Source of the DNA: Kibdelosporangium sp. MJ126-NF4
GTDB taxonomy: Bacteria; Actinomycetota; Actinomycetes; Mycobacteriales; Pseudonocardiaceae
Assembly: GCF_000826545.1 (NCBI RefSeq)
Contig: NZ_CDME01000002.1
Span: 2,117,187 to 2,181,186 of the forward strand
Length of the DNA stretch: 64,000 bases
Direction: 5' to 3'
Below the pieces are notes generated by a model that worked only from the letters and a program-made list of their open reading frames with translations, searched no databases and was not told the origin of the DNA. The position numbers were made by a program, and so were the translations under genes. This document shows positions 18,818 through 26,953 of this stretch, piece by piece (position 1 is the first letter of the stretch; each line of letters starts with the position of its first letter).

Positions 18818-20601
18818 CGCGGCACGTCGGTGTTGCGGGCGACCACGTCGCCGAGGTTCTGCCGGTAGTCGATGCCGTAGCGGTGTTTGATCATCGCGAG
18901 TACGGGATCGTTGCCGTGGAAGAACCTGTCGCCGTCACGGAGATCCTCGAACTGCTTGCGCCAGATCGCGGTCTGCAGTTCGCCGAACTCGCTGCCGGGC
19001 GCCTTCGGCTCGGACACCATGCCGACGAAGGCGTCCAGCTTCGTGATGTCGCCGCCGTACAGGGCCTTCAGCCGGGCCGCGGTGGTGGTCCGGCGCTCGC
19101 CGGTGACCGCGAGGTCGCTGCCTGCCGGGACAGGACGTCCGTTCCTGTCGCGCAACCGGGTGAAGTCGAGGGAGTCCGGGTCGTCGATCTCCTTGCCGGG
19201 AGTGAGTTCCGGATCGGCCGGGAACGACTCGGACGCCTCGCCGGTGACCGAGCGGAACGTGCTCCTCGGCGAAAGCCCGTACGCCGCACGTGTTTGCTGG
19301 TAGTTCGGCATGCCGTGGTCACGGCCGCGCTCGATGTCGACGGCGGTCACGTCGAAGACCAGCGTCTGCCCCTGTGCGCTGAACGGGACGCTGCGGACAA
19401 GCTCACCCATCTGCTCGTCGGTCGCCGCTGCCGGGAAACGGCCGAGGCCCTGCAGCACCGGGTCGAGACGCAGGTGCTCGAACAGGCCCGGGTTGAACGG
19501 CGCCTCGGAGGCGGGCAGCGTGAGCTCCACCTCGGCGCCGACCGGCTTGACGACGACACCTGTGGCACGCAACGCGTCCAGTTGCGCCGCCGTGTACCGG
19601 GACGTCGGCACCCGCAACCGGATGTCGTCATGGATCATGCTGTGCGCGCCGCGGTACCCCACGGTCGCGAACTCGTTGCCCACTGTCGGGTTCACGGCCG
19701 GGTCGTAGCCGCGGTACGGCTTGAGGTGCACGCCGAGTGTCGGCAGGAACTCGGTGTAGGTGATGTACTGCTGGGTCGCGATCACCACCCGCCTGGCGAC
19801 CTGGAACTTCACCTCTTCGGGTAGAGATTTCGGCAGCTGGTCGACGATCCTGTTGTGCTCACGGGCGAACAGCGTATGCACCGCGAGCAGACCGGTGTTC
19901 TCGTTGGCCCGCACGTCCCCCGCGACCATGCCGTTGCCCTGCATCCGCCCGGCCGCGTCCTCCATACCCGGGGCGGTACTGGCGTTGCCGCGCGCGTCCC
20001 GCCGAGGCAGGTTTCCCCCTGGCATCAACAGCTTGGCGCCCTCTCGCATCCACGCCAGGCGGTCCGCCGTGCCGTAGACGGCGTAGGCGTCGATGTACGA
20101 GCCGAGCGAGTTCACCTGTTCGCGTGGTTTGTCGACGCCGGTGCCGTCGACCGCCGCGCTCCGGCCGAACGGCACGAACGGCAGATCGCTGCGGAAGCTC
20201 TCCAGCGGATCGCTGTTGTCGTACGGGATCTTCGGCGGTTGCACTATCTGCCCCGGTACGAGCTTGGCGAAGGTGTGGTCGAGGAACTGGCCCCACACCG
20301 CCGCCCACTGGCTGGTCCCCCTCGGCGACGACAGTCGCTGACCGGCGTCGTTGAACACGCGGTTGCTGACGTACCGGGCGCTCGGGCCGGTTCCCGGCGC
20401 CCCGATCCCGTCGGTGTAGTTCGCGGGCGCCAGGCGTAAGTAGCCTGTTCCCGCCTTGCCCCAGTCGGGGTGCGCCCGGTTGTTCCCGCTGCCGTCCAGG
20501 CTTGGGTACTCGAACGTGGTGTCCGCCTCGGCGACACCGGATGCCAATAAGCCCCCGGCCACCACCAGGCCCACCACGGTTCTGCTGGCTGATCTCGTCA
20601 T
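18775..20601 (-). CDS. Secreted animal-type haem peroxidase 1
   Basis: A 608-residue exported protein of the animal haem-peroxidase (peroxidase-cyclooxygenase) superfamily. A Sec signal (TVVGLVVAGGLLASGVAEA) precedes the mature part. The distal-side motif is WGQFLDHTFAK, the catalytic Arg region is TLFAREHNRIVDQL, the proximal His segment is YRGAHSMIHDDIRL and the late signature is ERGRDHGMPNYQQTR. The internal ATG at 20601 was chosen because it matches the start of the paralogue at 22825. A perfect hairpin lies just upstream. It lacks the ten-residue insert of paralogue 2 near residue 198. Substrate unknown; such enzymes oxidise halides or phenols with peroxide. Confidence 0.9.
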   Translation of the reverse strand: MTRSASRTVVGLVVAGGLLASGVAEADTTFEYPSLDGSGNNRAHPDWGKAGTGYLRLAPANYTDGIGAPGTGPSARYVSNRVFNDAGQRLSSPRGTSQWAAVWGQFLDHTFAKLVPGQIVQPPKIPYDNSDPLESFRSDLPFVPFGRSAAVDGTGVDKPREQVNSLGSYIDAYAVYGTADRLAWMREGAKLLMPGGNLPRRDARGNASTAPGMEDAAGRMQGNGMVAGDVRANENTGLLAVHTLFAREHNRIVDQLPKSLPEEVKFQVARRVVIATQQYITYTEFLPTLGVHLKPYRGYDPAVNPTVGNEFATVGYRGAHSMIHDDIRLRVPTSRYTAAQLDALRATGVVVKPVGAEVELTLPASEAPFNPGLFEHLRLDPVLQGLGRFPAAATDEQMGELVRSVPFSAQGQTLVFDVTAVDIERGRDHGMPNYQQTRAAYGLSPRSTFRSVTGEASESFPADPELTPGKEIDDPDSLDFTRLRDRNGRPVPAGSDLAVTGERRTTTAARLKALYGGDITKLDAFVGMVSEPKAPGSEFGELQTAIWRKQFEDLRDGDRFFHGNDPVLAMIKHRYGIDYRQNLGDVVARNTDVPRYDLAANVFRCSCP

Positions 20602-20620
20602 GCGGCCAGCGTCACGCAAA

Positions 20621-20648
20621 AGCCGCACCGGTCACATCCGGTGCGGCT
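20621..20648. repeat. Perfect 11-bp hairpin upstream of peroxidase 1
   Basis: Arms 20621-20631 and 20638-20648 are perfectly complementary around a 6-base loop, 20 bases before the peroxidase 1 start. The equivalent spacer in copy B (22826-22893) lacks it although flanking bases are conserved. It could be a terminator for antisense or remnant transcripts, or an operator. Confidence 0.6.
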
Positions 20649-20669
20649 CCTGAGAAGTCCCGTAGTACT

Positions 20670-20873
20670 TTAGGGTGATTCCTGGGCAGGGGCGTCGTAC
20701 TTCGCGCGCAGCTCGCGCTCGACGAGGTCGGTCTCCGCCTTCTCGGCTTCCTCACGGGCCTTGTCGCGCTTGTCCACGCGGCGCACCGCCCACACGGTCA
20801 CCAGCAGCGCGATCGCCGTCAGCGGGAAGCCCATCGCGATCCTGGCGACGCCGAGCAGCGTCGTCTCGTCGGC
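20670..20873 (-). pseudogene. Truncated copy of the DUF3159 gene 3' end
   Basis: This stretch encodes 67 residues and a stop, nearly identical to the C-terminus of the DUF3159 protein encoded at 22894-23097 (shared landmarks ARIAMGFPLTAIALL and RELRAKYDAPAQESP). It has no start or upstream coding part, being cut at the duplication junction. It is a by-product of the tandem duplication and is unlikely to be expressed as a protein. Confidence 0.9.
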
Positions 20874-21011
20874 AGCTTCGACTTCATGCGCAGGGGCGGG
20901 AACGCGATCGTGACCGGCGATGTGGAGCGCGTTCTTCGCCGGTCACCGACCACGTTCAAGCAGTGGGCTCAGGGGCACGAACACCTGAAGACGTTGGCCG
21001 CCAAGTCGTAG
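20874..21011 (+). pseudogene. Truncated copy of the NmrA-like gene 3' end
   Basis: Forty-five codons plus stop match the end of the NmrA-like gene (18680-18817) with only a few base changes, for example ending LKTLAAKS rather than LKTLAARS. There is no start. It overlaps the 3' end of peroxidase 2 by 43 bases, exactly as the intact gene overlaps peroxidase 1, which fixes the duplication endpoints. Confidence 0.9.
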
Positions 21012-22825
21012 CGCGGCACGTCGGTGTTGCGGGCGACCACGTCGCCGAGGTTCTGCCGGTAGTCGATCCCGTACCTGTGCTTGATCATCCTCAGCACCGG
21101 ATCGTTGCCGAAGAAGAACCGGTCGCCGTCACGGAGATCCTCGAATTGCTTGCGCCAGATCGCGGTTTGCAGTTCGCCGAACTCGCTGCCGGGCGCCTTC
21201 GGCTCGGACAGCATGCCGACGATGGCGTCCAGCTTCGTGATGTCGCCGCCGTAGAGGGCTTTCAGCCGAGCGGCGGTGGTGGTCCGGCGTTCGCCGATGA
21301 CCGCGAGATCGCTGCCGGCCGGGACAACGCGCCCGTCCTTGTCACGTAACTGGGTGAAGTCCAGTGCGTCCGGGTCGTTGATCTCGTTGCCCGGCGACAG
21401 TTCCGGGTCCACGGGGAACGACTCGGTCGCCTCGCCGGTGACCGCGCGGAACGACGTCTTCGGCGAAAGCCCGTATGCCGCACGCATTTGCTGGTAGCTC
21501 GGCATGCCGTGGTCACGGCCGCGCTCGACGTCGATCGCGGTGATGTCGAAGATCGCGGTCAGCGTCCGCCCGCGCACCGGGATGCTGCGAATCAGGTCAC
21601 CCATCAGCTCGTCGCCCGACCCGGCCGGGAAACGACCAAGCCCCTGCGATACCTGGCCGAGGCGCAACTCCTCGAACAGGCCGGGGTTGAACGGCGCCTG
21701 GGCGGAGGACAGCGTCAGCTCCAGGTCGTTGCCCACCGGTTTGACGACAGCTCCCTTGGCGCGCAACGCGTCCAACTGCGCTTCCGTGTACCGCGAAGCC
21801 GGGACCTTCAAGCGGATGTCGTCGTGGACGAAGCTGTGTGCCCCTCGGTATCCGACGGTCGCGAACTCGTTGCCCACAGTCGGGTTCACGTTCGGGTCGT
21901 AGCCGCGGTACTGCTTGAGGTGCACGCCGAGCGTCGGGAGAAACTCGTTGTAGGTGATGTACTGCTGGGTCGCGATCACCACCCGCCTGGCGACCTGGAA
22001 CTTCTCCTCCTCGGGCGGCGACTTCGGCAGCAGGTCGACGATCCTGTTGTGCTCACGGGCGAACAGCGTATGCACCGCGAGCAGACCGGTGTTCTCGTTG
22101 GCCCGGTCGTCGCCCGCGACCATGCCGTTGCCCGCCATCTTGCCGGACGCGTCGTCCATCGGCGGCGCCTTGGTGATGTCGCCGCGCGCGTCGGCCCTCG
22201 GCAGGTTGCCCCCTGGCATCAGGAGTTTGGCGCCGTTGTTGGACATGTCCCCGTCGACCGGGCCCTCGCGCATCCACTCCAGCCGGTCCGCCGAGCCGTA
22301 GACCGCGAAGGCGTCGACGTACGAACCCAGCGAATTCACCTGTTCGCGTGGTTTGTCAACGCCCGTCCCGGCGACCTCCGCGCTCCGGCCGAACGGCACG
22401 AAGGTCACGTCGCTGTGGAAGCTCTCCATGGGATCGTTGTTGTCGTACGGGATCCGCGGCGGTTGCTGCATCTGTCCCGGCACGAGTTTGGCGAAGGTGT
22501 GGTCGACGAACTGGCCCCACGCCGTCGCCCACTGGCTGGTGCCCCGTGGCGACGACATCCGCTGACCGGCGTCGTTGAACACGCGATTGCTGACGTACCG
22601 GGCGCCCGGCCCGGTGAGCGGCGTCCCGATGCCGTCCGCGTAGTTGGCGGGCACCAGGCGCAGATAGCCCGTCCCCGCTTTGCCCCAGTCCGGGTGGACC
22701 CGGTTGTTACCGCTGCCGTCAAGGCTTTGGTACTCGAAGCCGGGGGTCGCCTCAGCGACCCCCGACGCGAGTAAGCCCCCAGTGACAACCAGACCCACCA
22801 CGGTTCTGCTTGTTGATCTCCTCAT
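20969..22825 (-). CDS. Secreted animal-type haem peroxidase 2
   Basis: The 618-residue paralogue of peroxidase 1 is likewise exported (signal TVVGLVVTGGLLASGVAEA) and keeps all haem-peroxidase landmarks: WGQFVDHTFAK, TLFAREHNRIVDLL, YRGAHSFVHDDIRL and ERGRDHGMPSYQQMR. It differs by a ten-residue insert, PVDGDMSNNG, after WMREG (coding DNA about 22233-22264), and by scattered substitutions. Both copies are intact, so both may work, possibly with different substrates or expression. It lies between the duplication junction and the DUF3159 gene, 68 bases downstream of the latter on the same strand. Confidence 0.9.
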   Translation of the reverse strand: MRRSTSRTVVGLVVTGGLLASGVAEATPGFEYQSLDGSGNNRVHPDWGKAGTGYLRLVPANYADGIGTPLTGPGARYVSNRVFNDAGQRMSSPRGTSQWATAWGQFVDHTFAKLVPGQMQQPPRIPYDNNDPMESFHSDVTFVPFGRSAEVAGTGVDKPREQVNSLGSYVDAFAVYGSADRLEWMREGPVDGDMSNNGAKLLMPGGNLPRADARGDITKAPPMDDASGKMAGNGMVAGDDRANENTGLLAVHTLFAREHNRIVDLLPKSPPEEEKFQVARRVVIATQQYITYNEFLPTLGVHLKQYRGYDPNVNPTVGNEFATVGYRGAHSFVHDDIRLKVPASRYTEAQLDALRAKGAVVKPVGNDLELTLSSAQAPFNPGLFEELRLGQVSQGLGRFPAGSGDELMGDLIRSIPVRGRTLTAIFDITAIDVERGRDHGMPSYQQMRAAYGLSPKTSFRAVTGEATESFPVDPELSPGNEINDPDALDFTQLRDKDGRVVPAGSDLAVIGERRTTTAARLKALYGGDITKLDAIVGMLSEPKAPGSEFGELQTAIWRKQFEDLRDGDRFFFGNDPVLRMIKHRYGIDYRQNLGDVVARNTDVPRYDLAANVFRCSCP

Positions 22826-22893
22826 GCGGCAAGCATCTCGGAGTCAGCGCGCGCGCCACAACAATGTCCAGCCCTGAAAAGTCCCGTAACACT

Positions 22894-23658
22894 TTAAGGG
22901 GACTCCTGCGCAGGGGCGTCGTACTTCGCGCGCAGCTCGCGCTCGACGAGTTCGGTCTCCGCCTTCTCGGCTTCCTCACGGGCCTTGTCGCGCTTGTCCA
23001 CGCGGCGCACCGCCCACACGGTCACCAGCAGCGCGATCGCCGTCAGCGGGAAGCCCATCGCGATCCTGGCGACGCCAAGCAGCGTCGTCTCGTCGGCGTT
23101 GTACAACCATTGCTGGACAACGACACGGGCGGCGAAGACCACGGTCCACGCCGCTGTGGCGATGTCGTAGTCCCTGCGGGACTTGAGGTCCTTGCGCCAG
23201 CCGAGGCCGTGCCCGTTGAGCGTCGACCAGATCACGCCGACCAGTGGCCAGCGCACCGGTATCGAGATCAGGAACGCCGCGCCCAGCACACCGGAGACCC
23301 AGATGCCGTACAGGAAGAAGCCCTTGGCCTCACCGAGCCGGTACGCGATGAACGCCGCGATCGCCACCCCGAAGATGCCCGACACCGCGGGCATCAGCTG
23401 TTCCTTGCGGATGATCCGCACGACCGCGATCAGCACGGCCACGCCGACCGCGCTCCAGATCGCCGGTGTCAAGCTCGTGGCCAGGTTGACGATCACGAAC
23501 ACCACGACCGGGATGGAGGCCGAGATGAACCCGACCATGCCACCCATCTGCTCCCAGAGCGTCGGCATCGGCTTGTCGGCCTGCCGCGTCTCCTGGTCGC
23601 TGTCGATGCTCGATCCCGCACGCGGATCTTCGGTCTGCTTGGGCGTGTCATCAGTCAT
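22894..23658 (-). CDS. DUF3159 family membrane protein
   Basis: The 254-residue integral membrane protein has about five to six hydrophobic helices (for example FISASIPVVVFVIVNLA and AIWSAVGVAVLIAVVRII) and a charged C-terminal tail. It fits actinobacterial DUF3159 (Rv2693c type); no function is established. Its ATG overlaps the stop of the upstream OB-fold gene by four bases. The last 204 bases are the origin of the remnant at 20670-20873. The peroxidase 2 gene follows on the same strand after 68 bases. Confidence 0.85.
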   Translation of the reverse strand: MTDDTPKQTEDPRAGSSIDSDQETRQADKPMPTLWEQMGGMVGFISASIPVVVFVIVNLATSLTPAIWSAVGVAVLIAVVRIIRKEQLMPAVSGIFGVAIAAFIAYRLGEAKGFFLYGIWVSGVLGAAFLISIPVRWPLVGVIWSTLNGHGLGWRKDLKSRRDYDIATAAWTVVFAARVVVQQWLYNADETTLLGVARIAMGFPLTAIALLVTVWAVRRVDKRDKAREEAEKAETELVERELRAKYDAPAQESP

Positions 23659-24035
23659 GAAGTCGTCTGCAGCTCGTAGTAGGGGTTGTAGAGGACCTTG
23701 CGACCGTCCCGCACCGCGATCCGGCCCTTCGCCTTCACCGTCCTGCCCGGCTCGATGCCGGGAATCCGCCGTCGGCCGAGCCAGACTAATGTCACGCCCT
23801 CGGTTCCGTCGAACAGCTCGGCCTCCAGCGTGGCGACCGCGTCGCCGGGCGACAGCTCGACGCTGCGCAGCCTGCCCAGGACCGTCACCTCCTGGCCGGA
23901 ACGACAGTCGCACGCCTTCTGCGCGCCGCTGGCCTCCACGCTCGCGGACAGGTCGTCGGCGTCGAGCTCCTCGACATCAGTGGTGAGTTTGCGGACAAGA
24001 CGGCGCCAATATCCGTCCCCCTTGTCGACACCCAT
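23655..24035 (-). CDS. OB-fold nucleic-acid-binding-like protein
   Basis: A 126-residue protein whose second half reads as an OB-fold: VTVLGRLRSVELSPGDAVATLEAELFDGTEGVTLVWLGRR followed by GRTVKAKGRIAVRDG. It contains CDCRSG before the barrel. The family sits at this position in mycobacteria (Rv2694c). It is translationally coupled to DUF3159 by an ATGA overlap, suggesting the two act together. Whether it binds nucleic acid or another ligand is not known. Confidence 0.8.
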   Translation of the reverse strand: MGVDKGDGYWRRLVRKLTTDVEELDADDLSASVEASGAQKACDCRSGQEVTVLGRLRSVELSPGDAVATLEAELFDGTEGVTLVWLGRRRIPGIEPGRTVKAKGRIAVRDGRKVLYNPYYELQTTS

Positions 24036-24115
24036 ACCTGCTCCTCAGTGGTGGGATCGGCCCCGACTCCGACCCGTGCACAATCAAGCGTAACCGTAGG
24101 CAGGAGGCCGGAACC

Positions 24116-24865
24116 GTGTCAGTACACCAACGCCGGGTGACGGTTGGTCGTTCCCGGTCGGGCACGATCCGGACCGCCGTCCTTTTGCCAGGTACAGCCT
24201 CGGACGAGGTGTTTGTCCGTTCAGTATTCGAAGGTCCGCTTCGGGCGCTGGGCATCCGGTTGGTCGCGCCCCGCCCACAGCCGGGGAATCGCCTGGCAGA
24301 GGCCCATCTGCGGGCGCTGGACGCGGCCGCCGACGAGCCCGTCCTGGTCGGCGGGATCTCGCTGGGAGCGCATCTGGCGGTGGAATGGGCGCTGGCGGCC
24401 CCGGACCGGTGCGCCGGGCTGCTGCTGGCGTTGCCCGCGTGGAACGGCCGCCCCGGTGATGCGCCCGCTGCCGTGTCCGCCCGGCTGAGCGCCATGGCGG
24501 TCCGCGAACACGGGCTCGACGCGACACTCGCGGCCGTGGACGCCGAACCGTGGCTCACGGCCGAACTGGACCGCGCGTGGCGCCGGGCCGAGCCCGGCCT
24601 GGCCGACTCGCTCGACGTCGCGGCGACAAGGCCCGCACCGGAACTGGCCGACCTCGCCGGGATCACCGTGCCCGCCGGGATCGCGGGCTGCGCCGACGAC
24701 CAGGTCCACCCGATCGAGGTGGCCAGGACGTGGGCCGCCGCGCTCCCCCACGCGCGACTGCGCACGACAACGCTGGCGGCGCTGGGTACCGACCGTGAAT
24801 CACTGGGCCGCGCCACCCTTTTGGCATGGCTCAACGCCTTGGACTTCACGCGTTCGGAGCAGTAG
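24116..24865 (+). CDS. Alpha/beta-hydrolase family protein
   Basis: The 249-residue protein has an early strand TAVLLPGTASDEVFV, a nucleophile elbow VGGISLGAHLA (Ser in GxSxG, about residue 82) and a late DDQVHP segment that would supply the acid and nearby His. This is consistent with a small alpha/beta-hydrolase. It matches the Rv2695 position in M. tuberculosis. It diverges from the OB-fold gene with 80 bases between them. The substrate is unknown. GTG start. Confidence 0.78.
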   Translation: MSVHQRRVTVGRSRSGTIRTAVLLPGTASDEVFVRSVFEGPLRALGIRLVAPRPQPGNRLAEAHLRALDAAADEPVLVGGISLGAHLAVEWALAAPDRCAGLLLALPAWNGRPGDAPAAVSARLSAMAVREHGLDATLAAVDAEPWLTAELDRAWRRAEPGLADSLDVAATRPAPELADLAGITVPAGIAGCADDQVHPIEVARTWAAALPHARLRTTTLAALGTDRESLGRATLLAWLNALDFTRSEQ

Positions 24866-24970
24866 CAAGATCGGCCACTGCTCCGAATTGGGGAAACCGG
24901 TGTAGTCGAAGAGTGGTAATCATGAACAGGCCTTGTCCGGCCACAACGCGTTGAACGAACGTTGCGCGCC

Positions 24971-25741
24971 GTGAGCATCTATCTCAGTGGCGCGTTATGG
25001 ATCATCGGCGCGGGTGTGCTGGCCGCGGTCGTCGCGGTCCTCATCCACCGGATACCCGCCACCGCGGGCCTCAGCGGCAACAACGAGGTCGCCGGGCAGG
25101 TGTTCACGATCGTCGCCGGACTGCACGCGGTGCTGATGGCGTTCGTGCTGATCTCCCTGTTCGACGGGGTGAGCACGGCAGAGGACGACTCACAGCGGGA
25201 AGCCAACAACCTCGTCGCGGTGTCGTGGTCGGCCGACGCGCTGTCGGACCAGGTGAGCACCAAGGTCCGTGACATCACCTCGGCCTACTCCGACACGGTC
25301 GTGCGCCGCGAGTGGCCGCAGATGAGCGACGAGGGCACGGTGGACAGCACGGTCGGCTGGCAGCAGCTCGACCAGTTGCGCGACACCATCGCCAAGGCAC
25401 CGACCACACCGGACGACACCTGGCAGGAGAGCCGCAAGACCGCGGCCACCGACCAGTTGTGGGAGGTCTACCAGGCACGGCAGGCCCGGCTGGACGCGGC
25501 GGAAGGCGGCGGGGTGAGCACCGTCGTGTGGTTCGCACTGCTGATCGGCAGCGTCATGGTGATGGCCCTGATCTACCTGCACGGCGGGCCGAAGGTGCTG
25601 TCGCACGCGTTGATCTCCGGCACGCTCGCCGCCGCGATCACAATGCTGTTGTTCGCGATCTACCAGCTGCAGAACCCGTTCAGCGGCGGCGCGGCGATCG
25701 GCCCCGAGGCGTTCACGGCCGTGCTGGACCGGCTGAACTGA
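24971..25741 (+). CDS. DUF4239 (bestrophin-like) membrane protein
   Basis: The product is about 256 residues with four hydrophobic helices: ALWIIGAGVLAAVVAVLIH, FTIVAGLHAVLMAFVLISLF, VVWFALLIGSVMVMALIYL and a last one that includes AAAITMLLFAIYQLQNPFSGG. The closing NPFSG is the signature of DUF4239 proteins, which are suggested to resemble bestrophin channels. A soluble helical domain of about 110 residues sits between helices 2 and 3. GTG at 24971 is likely; TTG at 24962 is possible. Its stop overlaps the ATG of the next gene (TGATG). Confidence 0.8.
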   Translation: MSIYLSGALWIIGAGVLAAVVAVLIHRIPATAGLSGNNEVAGQVFTIVAGLHAVLMAFVLISLFDGVSTAEDDSQREANNLVAVSWSADALSDQVSTKVRDITSAYSDTVVRREWPQMSDEGTVDSTVGWQQLDQLRDTIAKAPTTPDDTWQESRKTAATDQLWEVYQARQARLDAAEGGGVSTVVWFALLIGSVMVMALIYLHGGPKVLSHALISGTLAAAITMLLFAIYQLQNPFSGGAAIGPEAFTAVLDRLN

Positions 25742-26850
25742 TGCGCCTGCCCAGCCTGGCGCTGACCGCGTCGCTCGTGGTGGCCAGCGGACTGCTCGGC
25801 ACGTCGGGCACCGCCGCCGCCCAGGCCGCGTGCGAGGCCTTCCAGGTGTACACCCCGAAACACGGCTCGATGTCCACTTTGGTCAGACTGTCGCTGCCGT
25901 CCGGCACCGGCACCGAACTGCGGAAGTTCGGCGTCGAACTGAACGCGCTCGGGTACTCGCCGAGCCAGAACCTGCTGTACGGCGTGTCGAGGGGTTCGCG
26001 CGTGGTGACGCTCGACCGAAGCGGCAACGTCGTCGACCGGGGCAAGGTGTACGGCATCGGCTGGGCGACTGCGGGTGCCATCTCGGGGTCGACGCTGTAC
26101 CTGCGCGACGGGCTGAGACTGCTGTCGCTGGACGTGAACCCGGCGAGCCCGACCTACCTGAAGGTCGTCCGGACGAAGTGGATGTCGTGGCTGGTCACGG
26201 TCGACGACTGGGATTTCGGGCCGGACGCGTTGCTCTACGGCGTGACCAGCTTCGGCGATGTCGTCAGCGTCAACCCGGTCAACGGCAAGGTGAGCTACGT
26301 GGGCAAGCACCACGCGTTGCCGTTCGGGACCTACGGAGCTGTGCTGATGGCGCCGGGCCGTGTCCTGTACGCGATCAACAACCGGTCCAAGGGCAAGAGC
26401 AGGCTGTACCGGATTCCCCTGGCCGCACCGCAGAACGCTGTCGAGGTGGCGTCGTACGCGCCCGCGGACACCACGGACGCGGCCGGGTGTCTGACCGCGC
26501 CGCCGGTGGTCGAGCCCCCGGCTCCCCCACCCCCGGTGCCGCCACGCCCTCCGGTTCCGCCGCCCACCACCACACGACCGACTCCGCCTCGGACCACGCC
26601 ACCGAGGACCACGCCACCACCCACCACGACGACTCCGCCGGTGCGGCAGGTGATCCAGCCGCCACCCCCACCGCCGCCGGTACCCCCGCCGACAAGCAAG
26701 CCGCGCCGGAGCACACCACCGCCAACGGCGAAACCGACCGCGGCACCGGCGAAACCGGACACCGAGAAGAAGCGCCGGTGGGCGTTGACCACGATCGTGC
26801 TGATCTTTGGCGCGGGCGCAGCGGCAACACTGGCTCGCCGCCACCGCTAG
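25741..26850 (+). CDS. Exported, membrane-anchored protein with beta-propeller-like head and proline-rich stalk
   Basis: The 369-residue protein has a Sec signal (LALTASLVVASGLLGTSGTAAAQ) and a globular head of about 225 residues. The head has repeating short strands (NLLYGVSRG, LLYGVTSFGD, VLYAINNRS), as in DUF6923/propeller proteins. A proline/threonine-rich stalk of about 95 residues follows, then a C-terminal helix (WALTTIVLIFGAGAAATLA) and a basic RRHR tail. There is no LPxTG, so it is held by the helix rather than by sortase. It is translationally coupled to the DUF4239 gene. A cell-surface binding role is an inference. Confidence 0.72.
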   Translation: MRLPSLALTASLVVASGLLGTSGTAAAQAACEAFQVYTPKHGSMSTLVRLSLPSGTGTELRKFGVELNALGYSPSQNLLYGVSRGSRVVTLDRSGNVVDRGKVYGIGWATAGAISGSTLYLRDGLRLLSLDVNPASPTYLKVVRTKWMSWLVTVDDWDFGPDALLYGVTSFGDVVSVNPVNGKVSYVGKHHALPFGTYGAVLMAPGRVLYAINNRSKGKSRLYRIPLAAPQNAVEVASYAPADTTDAAGCLTAPPVVEPPAPPPPVPPRPPVPPPTTTRPTPPRTTPPRTTPPPTTTTPPVRQVIQPPPPPPPVPPPTSKPRRSTPPPTAKPTAAPAKPDTEKKRRWALTTIVLIFGAGAAATLARRHR

Positions 26851-26873
26851 TGCGTTCGCCGGTGTGAATGGGC

Positions 26874-26928
26874 TGCACCGAAGGCCGCCTTGGTTGCGGC
26901 CAGTGCACCAAAGGCCACATTGGTTGCG
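26874..26928 (+). repeat. Pair of near-identical 25-bp direct repeats
   Basis: Units 26874-26898 and 26904-26928 differ at three positions and have a 30-base period. They share AAGGCC and TTGGTTGCG and lie between convergent genes. They could be a member of a dispersed intergenic repeat family or remnants of slippage. Confidence 0.6.
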
Positions 26929-26953
26929 CGAGCGGGCCGGGTCGGGTCGGGTC

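Larger units (their letters stand above)
18680..20873. repeat. Tandem segmental duplication, copy A (2194 bp)
   Basis: Copy A runs from inside the 3' end of the NmrA-like gene, through haem peroxidase 1 and a 68-base spacer, to a 204-base copy of the DUF3159 3' end. It is followed head-to-tail by copy B. The junction 20873/20874 joins DUF3159 sequence directly to NmrA sequence with almost no shared bases. No transposase or terminal inverted repeat flanks it. Confidence 0.92.
20874..23097. repeat. Tandem segmental duplication, copy B (2224 bp)
   Basis: Copy B carries the NmrA 3' remnant, haem peroxidase 2, a 68-base spacer and the genuine DUF3159 3' end. It is 30 bases longer than copy A, wholly explained by a ten-codon insert in peroxidase 2. 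Remnant, gene and spacer lengths otherwise agree base for base with copy A (138, 68 and 204 bases). Confidence 0.92.

Noticed and set aside
18680..23097. An insertion sequence or composite transposon as source of the doubled peroxidase
   Set aside because: No transposase, terminal inverted repeats or target duplication is visible; the parts are fragments of the flanking host genes, so it is a plain tandem duplication.
26780..26850. A sortase anchor on the Pro-rich surface protein
   Set aside because: No LPxTG-like motif precedes the C-terminal helix.
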